Program-made: the position numbers and the translations under genes | Notes under the pieces: model-generated | Seen by the model: only the letters and a program-made list of their open reading frames with translations | Told to the model about the DNA's origin: nothing | Database searches by the model: none | NCBI RefSeq assembly: GCF_014904745.1 | Contig: NZ_JACZCS010000023.1 | Coordinates: 62,001 to 126,000, forward strand | Reading direction: 5' to 3' | DNA from: Oricola nitratireducens | Lineage (GTDB): Bacteria > Pseudomonadota > Alphaproteobacteria > Rhizobiales > Rhizobiaceae | Length of the DNA stretch: 64,000 nt | Part shown: piece by piece, positions 18,609 through 29,131 of the stretch | How the letters are laid out: the number at the start of each line of letters is the position of its first letter | Position numbering within the stretch: position 1 is the stretch's first letter

Positions 18609-19778
18609 CTAGGCATCCCAGACAACCGGAACGGATAACGGGCCGCGAAAGGCCCAGCCGACGAAGGGGACGTCGGCGCCTTCGGCGAGACGCAATCCCG
18701 GCAGGCGGGCAAAGAGTTTCGGCAGCGCGACCTCGGCGATCAACGCGCGCGACGCCCATGCGCCGGCGCAGAAATGCGGGCCGGCCCCAAACGAGATCGT
18801 CTGCTGCAGGTCACGGGTGATGTCGAATTCCTCGGGGGCGTCGAAGATCTCCTCGTCGCGATTGCCCGAGCTGAACATGAAGAAAAAGCGCTCCTCCGCC
18901 TCCAGCGACACGCCGTCGACTTCGGCGTCGCGGGCGATGCGGCGCGGCGACATGCCGATCGGCGCGATCCAGCGCGCATATTCCTCGAAGGCCTGCGACC
19001 ATGTCGCCTCGCCGCGTGCGATCAGCGCGAGTTGATCGGGATGGGTCATGAGGGCCCAGGCGGCGCCGGCGATGGCGTCGCGCGGCTCGTTCTGGCCGCC
19101 GGAAATTGCGAGCTTGATGTTGGCGCGGACCTGTTCGTCCGACAGGCCGGCCCGCATCTGCACCGAGAGCAGCGAATGATCGGGCGCGGCCTCGACCTGC
19201 GGCATGCGCTCGTCGATATGCCGGTCGATCGATGCCGTGCAGTCGTTGCAGCGCGCCTCGATTTCCGGGTCGCCGGCATAGTTGGCGCAGCCGTCGATCA
19301 TGCCCTGGCTGACGCGGTTCATCTCGGCGAAATGCATGTTGGTGAGACCGGTTATCGCCTTCAGCGCCTCGGCGGATAGTGGCAGGGCATAGTCAGCGAC
19401 CAGATCGGCCTCACCCTTCGGTGCGATGCCGTCGAGGATGCGGTCGGCGTTCTCCTCGAATCCGGCCAGCCACACCGTCTTGACGGTTTTCGGCGAGACG
19501 GTCGGAAAGATGGCGCGGCGTTCGGCGGCATGGGCGTCGCCATCCTTGCGCATCATGTTCTCGCCCATCAACTGCGTCATCAGGCCGCCGGGCTGGCGGG
19601 ACGAGAAGATGTCGGTGCGTTTTTCGTTGACGAAGATGGCGTCGCGTTTCGTCATCAGCGTCGCGCCGAGCTGCGGCACATAAGCGACGGGACAGTCGCG
19701 GCGCATGATCTTCAGATCGGGATAGGGATCGCGCCAGAAGGCGTCAGGATCGATGTCGTAGACCGGCGCATTCGACAC
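18609..19778 (-). CDS. Cytochrome P450
   Basis: A 389-residue soluble bacterial P450. The haem-binding loop FGAGPHFCAGAWAS places the cysteine ligand at C337, and the K-helix ExxR is E266-R269. The oxygen-binding I-helix reads SGGQNEPRD at about 226-234, so the usual acid-alcohol Asp/Glu-Thr pair is Glu-Pro here. No ferredoxin or reductase gene is adjacent, so redox partners must come from elsewhere. It is convergent with msrQ and divergent from mraZ. The substrate is unknown. Confidence 0.93.
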   Translation of the reverse strand: MSNAPVYDIDPDAFWRDPYPDLKIMRRDCPVAYVPQLGATLMTKRDAIFVNEKRTDIFSSRQPGGLMTQLMGENMMRKDGDAHAAERRAIFPTVSPKTVKTVWLAGFEENADRILDGIAPKGEADLVADYALPLSAEALKAITGLTNMHFAEMNRVSQGMIDGCANYAGDPEIEARCNDCTASIDRHIDERMPQVEAAPDHSLLSVQMRAGLSDEQVRANIKLAISGGQNEPRDAIAGAAWALMTHPDQLALIARGEATWSQAFEEYARWIAPIGMSPRRIARDAEVDGVSLEAEERFFFMFSSGNRDEEIFDAPEEFDITRDLQQTISFGAGPHFCAGAWASRALIAEVALPKLFARLPGLRLAEGADVPFVGWAFRGPLSVPVVWDA

Positions 19779-19933
19779 GTGCTCCTCCTCGAACGGTGTC
19801 CTGCATTTCGATGACCCGCGCCATCACGGGTGTCAAGGCGCGGGTCCGCCGCGGCTTCAACGCTTCCTTAAGGTTAACGGTTCACAAAGGATGGGATCCG
19901 CATGGCGCGGGGAGGGCTGTTTTTCGGATTGTG

Positions 19934-19976
19934 TCCCGTGATCCCATTGATTCCCATGTTCACCCATGATATCCCA
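19934..19976 (+). promoter_or_regulatory. MraZ-binding repeat ladder upstream of the dcw cluster
   Basis: Four boxes TCCCA, TCCCA, ACCCA and TCCCA begin at 19942, 19952, 19962 and 19972, an exact 10-base period, with a fifth TCCCG at 19934. Read on the other strand these are TGGGN repeats separated by five bases, the arrangement described for MraZ operators in Escherichia coli. They lie 227-261 bases upstream of mraZ, so the cluster probably has a long leader and MraZ autoregulation. The rest of the 424-base gap 19779-20202 shows no gene. Confidence 0.75.
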
Positions 19977-20202
19977 TAAGCACAAGATTCAAGCCGGGCA
20001 GAACTGCCTCATTCATCAGGGATTGCACGTTGCCCGCGAGGGGCGGGCGCAGCGTGACCTCGGGTCGCGTGACGTGCCTTTTGCGCTCTACACGCAGCTT
20101 CTTGATGGACGGCGCGAGGTGAAACCACCTTGTGCGGCACGATGAACGGAAAGTCTTTGGCGATGGCTTCGGGACGGGCCTTCAGCGGGACGGGAACGGC
20201 AG

Positions 20203-20652
20203 GTGTTTGGCGTGGACCGTTTTCTCTCGAACGCGGTGAACAGAATAGACTCCAAGGGACGGGTCTCGGTGCCCGCCCTGTTTCGCGGCGTGCTGCAGAA
20301 ACGGGGCCTGGGGGAACTCTATGCGCTGCAGGCGATCGACATGGATGCGATCGACGCGGGCGGCATGGATCTTCTGGAGCGCTACGAGGCGCGGCTGGCG
20401 CAGGACGATCCTTTCCTTCGCTCCTCCGACGACATGTCCTTCTTCTGTCACGGGGATGGCGCGTTCCTGAAACTGGACAAGGACGGACGCATCACGGTGA
20501 CGGATTTCATTCGCGAGCATACGGGCATAACCGACGAGATCGCCTTCGTCGGGCGCGGCCACTTCTTCCAGATGTGGGAGCCGGGCCGCTTCCACGCCTA
20601 TCGCGAGGCGGTGCGTCAGCGCCTGCGCGCAGCGCGCGAGGCCTCGGCTTGA
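20203..20652 (+). CDS. mraZ: Transcriptional regulator MraZ
   Basis: A 149-residue DNA-binding protein with two AbrB-like SpoVT folds, each with a version of the DxKGR motif ([11 protein letters not shown] near residue 15, [16 protein letters not shown] near 90). It represses its own cluster in other bacteria by binding TGGGN repeats, which are present upstream at 19934-19976. The start is GTG, at 20203 or possibly 20212. The stop overlaps the TTG start of rsmH by four bases. Confidence 0.92.
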   Translation: MFGVDRFLSNAVNRIDSKGRVSVPALFRGVLQKRGLGELYALQAIDMDAIDAGGMDLLERYEARLAQDDPFLRSSDDMSFFCHGDGAFLKLDKDGRITVTDFIREHTGITDEIAFVGRGHFFQMWEPGRFHAYREAVRQRLRAAREASA

Positions 20653-21644
20653 GCGCGCCCCATATCCCGGTGATGCTCGACGAGGTCGTGGCGGCGCTCG
20701 CGCCGGCGCCCGGCGACCATGTCGTCGACGGTACGTTTGGCGCCGGCGGCTATGCGCGCGCGATCCTCGGCAAGGGCGCGCAGGTGACCGGCTTCGATCG
20801 CGATCCCGACGTCATCCGCGATGCGGCTCCGATGCTCGCCGAGTTCCAGGGAAAGCTGGACCTGATCGAAGCGCCGTTCTCGCGGATGGACGAGCATTTC
20901 GGCGCGGCGAGTGTCGACGGCGTCGTGCTCGACATCGGCGTGTCCTCGATGCAGATCGACCAGGCGGAGCGCGGTTTCTCGTTCAGCAAGGACGGGCCGC
21001 TCGACATGCGCATGGCGCAGTCGGGGCTGAGCGCCGCCGACGTGGTCAATTCCTTTGCGGTTTCCGAACTGATCCGGATCATCGGCATTCTCGGCGAGGA
21101 GCGCCATGCGGGGCGCGTGGCGCGGGCAATCGAGAGGGAGCGCGCGGCCGGACGCATCGAGACGACCGGGCATCTCGCGCGCATCGTCGAAAAGGCGGTC
21201 GGGCGCGGCCCGAAAGACCGCATCCATCCGGCGACGCGGACCTTCCAGGGGCTGCGCATCTTCGTCAATGACGAGCTCGGAGAACTCGCCCGCGCGCTGT
21301 TTGCCGCCGAACGCATTCTGAAGAGCGGCGGCCGGCTCGCCGTGGTGACCTTCCATTCGCTGGAAGACCGCATCGTCAAGCGCTTCTTCCAGGACCGGAT
21401 GGGCGGCGGCGGCGGCTCGCGCCACATGCCGGAAGTCGCGGAAAAGCCGGCGACCTTCGCCGCCGAGGGCAAGGCGATGCTCAAGGCCTCCGAGGCCGAG
21501 GCGGAGCGCAATCCGCGCGCCCGCTCGGCGAAACTGCGCGCCGGCACGCGCACGGACGCGCCGGCACTGCCGGCCGACATGGGGCTGTTCGGCCTGCCCG
21601 ACCTTCCCTGGCCGAAAACGACAGACGGGAGACGGCAGCCATGA
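20649..21644 (+). CDS. rsmH: 16S rRNA m4C1402 methyltransferase RsmH
   Basis: RsmH (MraW), 331 residues, methylates the N4 of C1402 in the ribosomal P site using S-adenosylmethionine. The opening [13 protein letters not shown], the SAM motif [11 protein letters not shown] and the [11 protein letters not shown] motif are all present. The start is TTG at 20649, in a TTGA overlap with the mraZ stop and behind GAGG; the frame is open upstream through mraZ but that part is only a shadow. It overlaps ftsL by four bases (ATGA). Confidence 0.95.
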   Translation: MSAPHIPVMLDEVVAALAPAPGDHVVDGTFGAGGYARAILGKGAQVTGFDRDPDVIRDAAPMLAEFQGKLDLIEAPFSRMDEHFGAASVDGVVLDIGVSSMQIDQAERGFSFSKDGPLDMRMAQSGLSAADVVNSFAVSELIRIIGILGEERHAGRVARAIERERAAGRIETTGHLARIVEKAVGRGPKDRIHPATRTFQGLRIFVNDELGELARALFAAERILKSGGRLAVVTFHSLEDRIVKRFFQDRMGGGGGSRHMPEVAEKPATFAAEGKAMLKASEAEAERNPRARSAKLRAGTRTDAPALPADMGLFGLPDLPWPKTTDGRRQP

Positions 21645-22012
21645 TGCGCATCATCAATATCGCGCTGATCGTCCTGATGCTGGGCGCGGCGACCTGGACC
21701 TATAACGTCAAGCATGACGCGGAGCGCAATCTCAAGCAGATCGCGGAGCTGCAACGGCGCATCAAGCTCGAGAAGGACACGATCAATCTCCTGCATGCCG
21801 ACTGGGCCTATCTCAGCCAGCCGTCGCGGCTGCAGCAGCTTTCCGACCTCTATGCGGATCAGCTAAATTTGCGCCCGACCGAACCGCAACAGATCGTCCA
21901 TCCGAACGAGTTGCCGGCGCCGCCGGCCGTCCCCGCCGGGGACGGCATCGCCGACATCATCGCCGGCGAGATGCCGGATTCGGTGACGACCGGAAGCGTG
22001 AAGGGCAACTGA
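21641..22012 (+). CDS. ftsL: Cell division protein FtsL
   Basis: A 123-residue bitopic septal protein. One transmembrane helix (residues about 3-22) is followed by a periplasmic coiled coil (about 26-55) and a Pro-rich tail. FtsL bridges FtsB and FtsI/FtsW in the divisome and helps to activate septal synthesis. Sequence conservation in this family is low, so the call rests on the layout and on the position between rsmH and ftsI. The start overlaps the rsmH stop in ATGA. Confidence 0.9.
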   Translation: MMRIINIALIVLMLGAATWTYNVKHDAERNLKQIAELQRRIKLEKDTINLLHADWAYLSQPSRLQQLSDLYADQLNLRPTEPQQIVHPNELPAPPAVPAGDGIADIIAGEMPDSVTTGSVKGN

Positions 22013-22013
22013 G

Positions 22014-23699
22014 ATGGCGCGTTCGTTCCCGTTCCGGAAAGCCCGCAAGACGGTATCGGAGAGCCCGTCGGCGCAGATGCGCTCGCGCACGGTGATCGCC
22101 ATCGGCTGCTTCGTGATGGTCTATGCGGCCATCGGCGCGCGGCTGGTGCAGTACGGGATGACCGAGGTGGACGACGCCAGCCACTATATCGCGAACGACC
22201 GCACGCTTGCCGCGCGGCCCGATATCGTCGACCGCAATGGCGACGTGATGGCGACCGACATCCGCGTCGCCTCGCTTTACGGCGAGCCGCGCCGGATCGT
22301 CGACGCCGACGAGGCCGTCGAGGCGCTGTCGTCGGTGCTGCCCGACGTCGATTACAAGGAGTGGCACCGCAAGCTGTCCTCGGGCGCGGGTTTCGTCTGG
22401 CTGCGCCGCGAACTGACGCCGCGCCAGCAGGCCGACGTGCTGGCGCTCGGCATTCCGGGTATCGGGTTCCGCACCGAAACGCGCCGCTTCTATCCCGGTG
22501 GACCGGTCGCGTCGCATATTCTCGGCCTCGTCAATATCGACAATGCCGGCATTGCGGGATTGGAAAAATATATCGACGACCAGGGCCTCGGCACGCTGCA
22601 GGATCTCGGGCTCGACGTCGGGACGGATCTCGCGCCGGTGAAGCTTTCGATCGACCAGCGCGTGCAATACGCGATGCGCGACGAGCTTTCCGCGGCCATC
22701 GAGCGCTACCAGGCGATCGCGGCCGGAGGCGTGATCCTGAACGTGCACACAGGCGAAGTGATCGCCATGGCGTCGCTGCCCGATTACGATCCGAACAATC
22801 CCTACAACGCGCTCGACAAGGACCGGCTGAACCGCATGTCGGCCGGCGTCTACGAGATGGGCTCGACCTTCAAGAGCTTCACCACGGCGATGGCGCTCGA
22901 TTCCGGCAAGGTGAAGATCACCGACAAGTTCGACACCAGTCCGTTCCGGGTCGGCGGTTACACGATCAAGGAATTCCACTCCAAGCACCGTCCGCTCAGC
23001 GTGCCGGAGATCTTCGAATATTCCTCGAATGTCGGGTCTGCGCGCGAGGCCGACCTGATCGGCATCGAGGGTCACAGGGCCTTCCTGACCAAGATGGGGC
23101 TGCTCAGCCGCCTGCACACCGAGTTGCCGGAGGTCGCCATGCCGACGCAGCCGAAGGAGTGGAAGAAGATCAATTCGATGACGGCCGCCTTCGGCCATGG
23201 CGTCGCGACGACGCCATTGAATACGGCGGTTGCCGCCGCGGCGCTGATGAATGGCGGTTACCTGATCCCGCCGACCTTCCTGCCGCGTACGCAGGAAGAC
23301 GCGATGCAACTGGCGAAACGCGTGGTCAAGCAGAAGACCAGCGACGAGATGCGCTACATGTACGAGTTGAACGGCAAAAAGGGGTCCGGGCGTCAGGCGC
23401 TGGTGGAGGGCTATCACGTCGGCGGCAAGACCGGGACGGCCGAAAAGGTCGTCAATGGCCGCTATGTCGGCAACAAGCGCTTCAACGCCTATCTCGCCTC
23501 GTTCCCGATCGACCACCCTGATTATGTCGTGCTGGTGGTGGTCGACGAACCGAAACCCGTGCCGGGTTCCGGCCAGGGCGCGACGGCGGCCTCCAACGCG
23601 GCGCCGACCGCGGGCGCCATCATCCGCCGCGCCGCGCCTCTTCTCGGCGTGATGCCCGAGTTCGGCGAGGGCGATGATGCCTTGCTCGTGTCGTATTGA
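22014..23699 (+). CDS. ftsI: Septal peptidoglycan transpeptidase FtsI (PBP3)
   Basis: A 561-residue class B penicillin-binding protein that crosslinks septal peptidoglycan. It has a cytoplasmic N-terminus, one transmembrane helix at about 26-46, a PBP dimerisation domain (70-200) and a transpeptidase domain with the SxxK motif S284-TF-K287, SSN at 337-339 and KTG near 459. It starts one base after the ftsL stop. The beta-lactam-sensitive serine is S284. Confidence 0.96.
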   Translation: MARSFPFRKARKTVSESPSAQMRSRTVIAIGCFVMVYAAIGARLVQYGMTEVDDASHYIANDRTLAARPDIVDRNGDVMATDIRVASLYGEPRRIVDADEAVEALSSVLPDVDYKEWHRKLSSGAGFVWLRRELTPRQQADVLALGIPGIGFRTETRRFYPGGPVASHILGLVNIDNAGIAGLEKYIDDQGLGTLQDLGLDVGTDLAPVKLSIDQRVQYAMRDELSAAIERYQAIAAGGVILNVHTGEVIAMASLPDYDPNNPYNALDKDRLNRMSAGVYEMGSTFKSFTTAMALDSGKVKITDKFDTSPFRVGGYTIKEFHSKHRPLSVPEIFEYSSNVGSAREADLIGIEGHRAFLTKMGLLSRLHTELPEVAMPTQPKEWKKINSMTAAFGHGVATTPLNTAVAAAALMNGGYLIPPTFLPRTQEDAMQLAKRVVKQKTSDEMRYMYELNGKKGSGRQALVEGYHVGGKTGTAEKVVNGRYVGNKRFNAYLASFPIDHPDYVVLVVVDEPKPVPGSGQGATAASNAAPTAGAIIRRAAPLLGVMPEFGEGDDALLVSY

Positions 23700-23745
23700 C
23701 GGTTAAACAGGCGTAGGAAACAGAATCACGGATACCGGGCTCGCA

Positions 23746-25203
23746 ATGCGTTTGCAGGATTTCGACGGACAAGTATTTGCAGACGCCGCGACACCGGCGG
23801 GCGAGGTGGAGTTTTCCGGCGTAACCGCGGATTCGCGCAAGGTTGCGCCGGGCGACCTGTTCGTGGCGCTGGCTGGCGTCAAGGCCGACGGCGCGGCCTT
23901 CGCCAGGGCGGCGGCGGATGCCGGCGCGGCGGCCGTGCTGTGCGCGACCGGCGCCGATGTCGGCGAGCTTGCCGTTCCCGTCATCCGCAGCGACGACCCG
24001 CGCCGCGCGCTGGCGCTGATTGCGGCGAAGCTCTATGCGCCGCAGCCCGAAACCGTGGTCGCCGTCACCGGAACGGCCGGAAAGACCTCGGTCGCCTCGT
24101 TCACCCGACAGATCTATGCGCATGCCGGCTTCGATGCCGCGAGCATTGGGACGACCGGCGTGGTGTCGCCGAACCTGACCATCGAGGGCTCGCTGACGAC
24201 ACCCGATCCGGTGGTGCTGCACACCGTGCTGCGCGATCTCGCGAAAGCCGGCACGACGCATGTCGCAATGGAAGCGTCCAGCCACGGGCTCGACCAGCGC
24301 CGGCTCGATGGCGTGAAGCTTGCCGCCGGCGCGTTCACCAATCTCGGCCGCGACCATCTGGATTACCATCCGACCGTCGAGGACTATCTCGCCGCCAAGC
24401 TTCGATTGTTCGACACGCTGCTCGCCAAGGGTAGCCCGGCGGTGATCTTTGCCGACGATCCCTATTCGCGGGCGGCCGAAGAGGCGGCGGCCAAGGCCGG
24501 TCTCGAGGTGCTGACCGTCGGCCGCAGGGGCGATTTCATCGACCTGAAACGCGTCGAGCACGAGCGCTACCGCCAGGAAGTCGAAGTGACCCATGGCGGC
24601 GCGACCTATCTGTTCAAGCTGCCGCTGGCGGGCGAATTCCAGGTCTCGAACGCGCTGGTTTCGGCGGGACTGGCGATCGCCACCGGCGTCAGGCCGGCGG
24701 ATGCCTTCGCGGCGCTGGAAGGGATCGAGGGCGCGCCGGGGCGACTCGATCTCGTTGCGCATCTGCCGAACGGGGCGCTGGTCTATGTCGACTACGCCCA
24801 CAAGCCGGAAGCGCTGGAACAGGTGCTGTTGTCGGTGCGGCCGTTCACCAGCGGCGAGATCGTCGTGGTTTTCGGCGCCGGCGGCGACCGCGATCCCGGC
24901 AAACGGCCGATCATGGGCGAGATCGCCAGCCGGCTCGCCAACCGGGTCTACGTCACCGACGACAATCCGCGTTCCGAGGAAGCCGCCGCCATCCGCGCGG
25001 CGATCCTGCAAGCGGCACCCGGCGCGACCGAGATCGGCGACCGGCGCGAGGCGATCCGCACGGCAATCGCATCGCTTAAGCAGGGCGACACGCTGATCAT
25101 CGCCGGCAAGGGTCACGAGACCGGCCAGACGGCAAAGGGCGTGACGGTGCATTTCTCCGACCACGAAGAAGTGCGGACGGCAATCGGCGAGGTCGCGGCG
25201 TGA
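23746..25203 (+). CDS. murE: UDP-MurNAc-tripeptide ligase MurE
   Basis: A 485-residue ATP-dependent ligase that adds meso-diaminopimelate to UDP-MurNAc-L-Ala-D-Glu. The P-loop is [11 protein letters not shown] near residue 108, and the DDNPRSEE segment near 406 is the signature of meso-DAP rather than lysine specificity. It lies in the cytosol, with a 46-base gap after ftsI, and its stop overlaps the GTG start of murF. Confidence 0.96.
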   Translation: MRLQDFDGQVFADAATPAGEVEFSGVTADSRKVAPGDLFVALAGVKADGAAFARAAADAGAAAVLCATGADVGELAVPVIRSDDPRRALALIAAKLYAPQPETVVAVTGTAGKTSVASFTRQIYAHAGFDAASIGTTGVVSPNLTIEGSLTTPDPVVLHTVLRDLAKAGTTHVAMEASSHGLDQRRLDGVKLAAGAFTNLGRDHLDYHPTVEDYLAAKLRLFDTLLAKGSPAVIFADDPYSRAAEEAAAKAGLEVLTVGRRGDFIDLKRVEHERYRQEVEVTHGGATYLFKLPLAGEFQVSNALVSAGLAIATGVRPADAFAALEGIEGAPGRLDLVAHLPNGALVYVDYAHKPEALEQVLLSVRPFTSGEIVVVFGAGGDRDPGKRPIMGEIASRLANRVYVTDDNPRSEEAAAIRAAILQAAPGATEIGDRREAIRTAIASLKQGDTLIIAGKGHETGQTAKGVTVHFSDHEEVRTAIGEVAA

Positions 25204-26648
25204 ACGAGGAAGCAGCCGACACAATCGCCATCGAACCGTTGTGGACCGGCCAGGACATGGCCGACGCCATGGGCGCGCGCCCGGTCCACGGACTGCCAAA
25301 TGCGGTGACCGGCATTTCCATCGACAGCCGGACGCTGCAACCCGGCGACGCGTTTTTCGCGATCAAGGGCGAGAATTTCGACGGTCACAATTTCGCGACG
25401 GCGGCGGCGGCCGCGGGCGCGTCGGTGCTGGTCATCTCGGAAAACAAGCTGCCGGCGCTCGGCCGGCTGAACCTGCCGATGATGGTCGTTTCCGACGTGC
25501 TCGACGCGCTCGGGCGGCTGGGGGCGGCGGCGCGGGCGCGCTCGAAGGCCAAGATCATCGCGGTGACGGGATCGGCGGGCAAGACGACCACCAAGGAAGC
25601 GCTGCGCCACGTGCTGGAAGCCTCCGGCAAAGTGCATGCCTCGGCGGCGTCGTTCAACAATCACTGGGGCGTGCCGCTGACGCTGGCGCGCATGCCTGCC
25701 GACACCCGGTTCGGCGTGTTCGAGATCGGCATGAACCATCCCGGCGAGATCACGCCGCTGGTCAAGCTGGTCAGGCCGCATATCGCCATCGTGACGCTGA
25801 TCGCCGCAGCCCATCTCGGCCATTTCAAGGACCTCAACGAGATCGCGCATGCCAAGGCGGAAATCTTCGGCGGGATCGCATCCGGCGGCGCGGCGCTGAT
25901 CAATCGCGACGACGGCAAGTTCAACCTGCTGCAGAAACTGGCCAAGGCGGCCGGCGTCGACAAGATCTACGGCTTCGGCGCGCATGACCGCGCCAAGGTG
26001 CGGCTGCTCAACGCGAAATATCTCGACGACTGCACGACGGTGACGGCGCGCGTCTTCGACGAGGAGGTCGCCGTCAAGATCGGCGTGCCCGGCCGGCACA
26101 TGGTGCAGAACGTGCTCGCCGTGCTCGGCGCGGCGAAGCTTTCCGGCGCCGACATGACCAAGGCCTGCCACGCGCTGTCGACGCTGGAACCGGAGAAGGG
26201 GCGCGGCCAGCGCCACAAGCTGCAGGCGGGCAACGGCACCTTCACGCTGATCGACGAGAGCTACAACGCCAATCCGGCCTCGATGGAGGCGGCGCTGGAC
26301 CTGCTCGCCACCGCACCGGTGGAAAGACGCGGACGGCGCATCGCGGTTCTCGGCGACATGCTGGAACTGGGCCGCCACTCGCGCGATCTGCACGAGCGGC
26401 TCGCCGATCCGATCGTGTCCGCCGGCGTCGACCGGCTCTACCTTGCGGGGCCGGAGATGAGGGCGCTCGCCGACAAGGTGCCGAACGACATTTATTGCGA
26501 GTACGAAAAATCGGCCGACGATCTGGTCGGATCCCTGATGGCGACACCGCAGGCGGGGGACGTCTTCATGGTCAAGTCATCGAACGGGATCGGGTTTTCG
26601 CGTATCGTGAAGGCGTTTCTCGACAAGTATCCCCGCGCGGGCGGGTGA
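25200..26648 (+). CDS. murF: UDP-MurNAc-pentapeptide synthetase MurF
   Basis: A 482-residue Mur ligase that joins D-Ala-D-Ala to the UDP-MurNAc-tripeptide. The P-loop [12 protein letters not shown] is near residue 122, and the family segment [15 protein letters not shown] lies near 355. It starts with GTG in a GTGA overlap with murE, which implies translational coupling. An upstream N-terminal uridine-binding domain with [15 protein letters not shown] is intact. Confidence 0.96.
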   Translation: MNEEAADTIAIEPLWTGQDMADAMGARPVHGLPNAVTGISIDSRTLQPGDAFFAIKGENFDGHNFATAAAAAGASVLVISENKLPALGRLNLPMMVVSDVLDALGRLGAAARARSKAKIIAVTGSAGKTTTKEALRHVLEASGKVHASAASFNNHWGVPLTLARMPADTRFGVFEIGMNHPGEITPLVKLVRPHIAIVTLIAAAHLGHFKDLNEIAHAKAEIFGGIASGGAALINRDDGKFNLLQKLAKAAGVDKIYGFGAHDRAKVRLLNAKYLDDCTTVTARVFDEEVAVKIGVPGRHMVQNVLAVLGAAKLSGADMTKACHALSTLEPEKGRGQRHKLQAGNGTFTLIDESYNANPASMEAALDLLATAPVERRGRRIAVLGDMLELGRHSRDLHERLADPIVSAGVDRLYLAGPEMRALADKVPNDIYCEYEKSADDLVGSLMATPQAGDVFMVKSSNGIGFSRIVKAFLDKYPRAGG

Positions 26649-26696
26649 GGGAAAAACTCCGCAGGATCGGCCTGGCGCCGGAGAGGGATTGACGAC

Positions 26697-27779
26697 ATGT
26701 TCTACTGGCTGACGGATTTTTCCGAGCAATTTCAGCTTTTCAACCTGTTCCGATACATCACGTTTCGCACCGGCGCCTCGCTGATCACCTCCGCCTTCAT
26801 CGTCTTCCTGTTCGGGCCGCAGATCATTTCCGCGCTGCGCATCCGCCAGGGCAAGGGCCAGCCGATCCGCGCCGACGGGCCGCAGACGCATTTCAAGAAG
26901 GCGGGCACGCCGACGATGGGCGGGCTGATGATGCTCTGCGGCATCGTCGGCTCGATCCTTCTGTGGGGAAATCTCACCAGCATCTATGTCTGGATCGTGC
27001 TGCTGGTGACGCTCGGTTTCGGGCTGATCGGGCTTTACGACGACTATCTGAAAGTGACGAAGCAGAGCGACAAGGGCTTTTCCGGCAAGGCGCGGCTCGG
27101 CATCGAGTTCGTGATCGCCGGCATGGCGACCTATGCCATCATGCGCGCCGGAAATCCGCCGTTCTCCTCGAGCCTGACCTTTCCGTTCTTCAAGGACTGG
27201 ATCCTCGATCTCGGCTGGTTCTTCATCCCGTTCGGCGCCTTCGTCGTCGTCGGCGCCGGCAATGCGGTGAACCTCACCGACGGGCTCGACGGGCTGGCGA
27301 TCGTGCCGATCATGATCGCGGCGTCGTCCTTCGGGGTGATCGCCTATCTGTCGGGCAACGCCATCTTCGCCGAATATCTGCAGATCCATTTCGTGCCCGG
27401 CACGGGCGAACTCTCCGTCGTGCTGGGCGCGGTGATCGGCGCCGGCCTCGGCTTCCTGTGGTTCAACGCGCCTCCGGCGGCCATCTTCATGGGCGACACC
27501 GGGTCGCTGGCGCTTGGCGGGCTGATCGGGACGGTCGCGGTGGCGACCAAGCACGAGATCGTCATGGCGATCATCGGCGGGCTGTTCGTCGTCGAGGCGC
27601 TGTCGGTGATCATCCAGGTCGGCTATTTCAAGGCGACGGGGCGGCGGGTGTTCCTGATGGCGCCGATCCACCACCACTACGAGAAGAAGGGCTGGACCGA
27701 GAGCCAGATCGTCATCCGGTTCTGGATCATCGCGGTCATTCTCGCGCTGGTCGGCCTGTCGACGCTGAAGCTCAGATGA
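26697..27779 (+). CDS. mraY: Phospho-MurNAc-pentapeptide translocase MraY
   Basis: A 360-residue polytopic enzyme (about ten helices) that transfers phospho-MurNAc-pentapeptide to undecaprenyl phosphate, giving lipid I at the inner membrane. Active-site segments include the DDYLKV motif near residue 115, [13 protein letters not shown] near 190 and the HHHYEKKGW loop near 325. Its stop overlaps the murD start in ATGA. Confidence 0.97.
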   Translation: MFYWLTDFSEQFQLFNLFRYITFRTGASLITSAFIVFLFGPQIISALRIRQGKGQPIRADGPQTHFKKAGTPTMGGLMMLCGIVGSILLWGNLTSIYVWIVLLVTLGFGLIGLYDDYLKVTKQSDKGFSGKARLGIEFVIAGMATYAIMRAGNPPFSSSLTFPFFKDWILDLGWFFIPFGAFVVVGAGNAVNLTDGLDGLAIVPIMIAASSFGVIAYLSGNAIFAEYLQIHFVPGTGELSVVLGAVIGAGLGFLWFNAPPAAIFMGDTGSLALGGLIGTVAVATKHEIVMAIIGGLFVVEALSVIIQVGYFKATGRRVFLMAPIHHHYEKKGWTESQIVIRFWIIAVILALVGLSTLKLR

Positions 27780-29131
27780 TCCCCGTCACGACCGCCAGGG
27801 GAAAACGCGTCGCGCTGTTCGGGCTGGGCGGTTCCGGACTGGTGACGGCGCGCGCGCTGATCGCCGGTGGGGCGGAACTTACCTGCTGGGACGACAATCC
27901 GGAAAGCGTGGACAAGGCAAAGGCCGAGGGCCTTCCCGTCGGCGACCTGCGCGGTTTCGACTGGGGGTCCGCCGCCAGCCTCGTGCTCTCGCCCGGCGTG
28001 CCGCTGACCCATCCGAAGCCGCACTGGTCGGTCGATCTCGCGCATGCGGCGGGCGTCGAGATCATCGGCGACGTGGAACTGTTCTGCCGCGAGCGCCGCA
28101 TATTGGCGCCGGATTCGCCCTTCGTGGCGATCACCGGCACCAACGGCAAATCGACGACGACGGCGCTGATCGCCCATATCCTGCGCGCGGCGACGCGCGA
28201 CGTGCAACTCGGCGGCAATATCGGCACGCCGATCCTCGCCCTGGAGCCGCCCGCGTCGCACCGTTACCACGTCGTCGAATGCTCCTCCTACCAGATCGAT
28301 CTCGCGCCCTCGCTCGATCCGAGCATCGGCGTGCTGCTCAACCTGTCGCCGGACCATCTCGACCGGCACGGAACGATGGAACATTACGCGGCGATCAAGG
28401 CGCGGCTGCTGCAGGGCGCGGATTATGCGGTTTGCGGCATCGACGACGACTATTCGCGCCGCATCGCCATCGGGCTCGAAAACGACGCGGCGCGCATCGA
28501 GACCATCTCGGTGACAGGCGGCGGACAGGGCCTCGACCTGTCGAACGCGCCGTCGCTGCGCGGCGACCACAATCTGCAGAACGCGCTCGCCGCCGCCGCC
28601 GCATGCCGGGCTTTCGGGCTGACGCAGGGCGAGATCGCTGCCGGTCTGGACAGTTTTCCGGGCCTTGCCCACCGCATGCAGATCGTCGCGCGGCGCGGAC
28701 GCGTCGCCTTCGTCAACGATTCCAAGGCGACGAATGCCGATGCGGCGGAAAAGTCGCTGTCGAGCTTCGATGCGATCCACTGGATCGCCGGCGGGCTGCC
28801 GAAGGAAGGCGGGATCGAGGCGCTCCGGCCGTTGTTTCCCCGCATCGCGAAGGCCTATCTGATCGGCGAGGCCGCGCCCGCCTTCGCGGCGACGCTGGGC
28901 GAGGCGGTCGCTTACGAAATCTCCGGCACGCTCGACAAGGCGGTCGCCCATGCGGCGGCCGATGCGGCGGCGTCCGGCGCGGCGGAACCGGTGGTGCTGC
29001 TGGCGCCGGCGGCGGCCAGTTTCGACCAGTTCAGGAACTTCGAGAAACGTGGTGAAGCCTTTGTTAATGCCGTCATGGCATTGAATGGAATCGAGGCTTC
29101 GACAACAGGGGAACCGGGGAGCGACGCATAA
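27776..29131 (+). CDS. murD: UDP-MurNAc-Ala-D-Glu ligase MurD
   Basis: A 451-residue cytosolic ligase that adds D-glutamate to UDP-MurNAc-L-Ala with ATP. The uridine-binding loop [11 protein letters not shown] is at the N-terminus and the P-loop [12 protein letters not shown] is near residue 121. The [15 protein letters not shown] segment is typical of MurD. The start at 27776 overlaps the mraY stop; the long upstream extension of this frame lies inside mraY and is spurious. The TAA stop shares a base with the ftsW ATG. Confidence 0.96.
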   Translation: MIPVTTARGKRVALFGLGGSGLVTARALIAGGAELTCWDDNPESVDKAKAEGLPVGDLRGFDWGSAASLVLSPGVPLTHPKPHWSVDLAHAAGVEIIGDVELFCRERRILAPDSPFVAITGTNGKSTTTALIAHILRAATRDVQLGGNIGTPILALEPPASHRYHVVECSSYQIDLAPSLDPSIGVLLNLSPDHLDRHGTMEHYAAIKARLLQGADYAVCGIDDDYSRRIAIGLENDAARIETISVTGGGQGLDLSNAPSLRGDHNLQNALAAAAACRAFGLTQGEIAAGLDSFPGLAHRMQIVARRGRVAFVNDSKATNADAAEKSLSSFDAIHWIAGGLPKEGGIEALRPLFPRIAKAYLIGEAAPAFAATLGEAVAYEISGTLDKAVAHAAADAAASGAAEPVVLLAPAAASFDQFRNFEKRGEAFVNAVMALNGIEASTTGEPGSDA

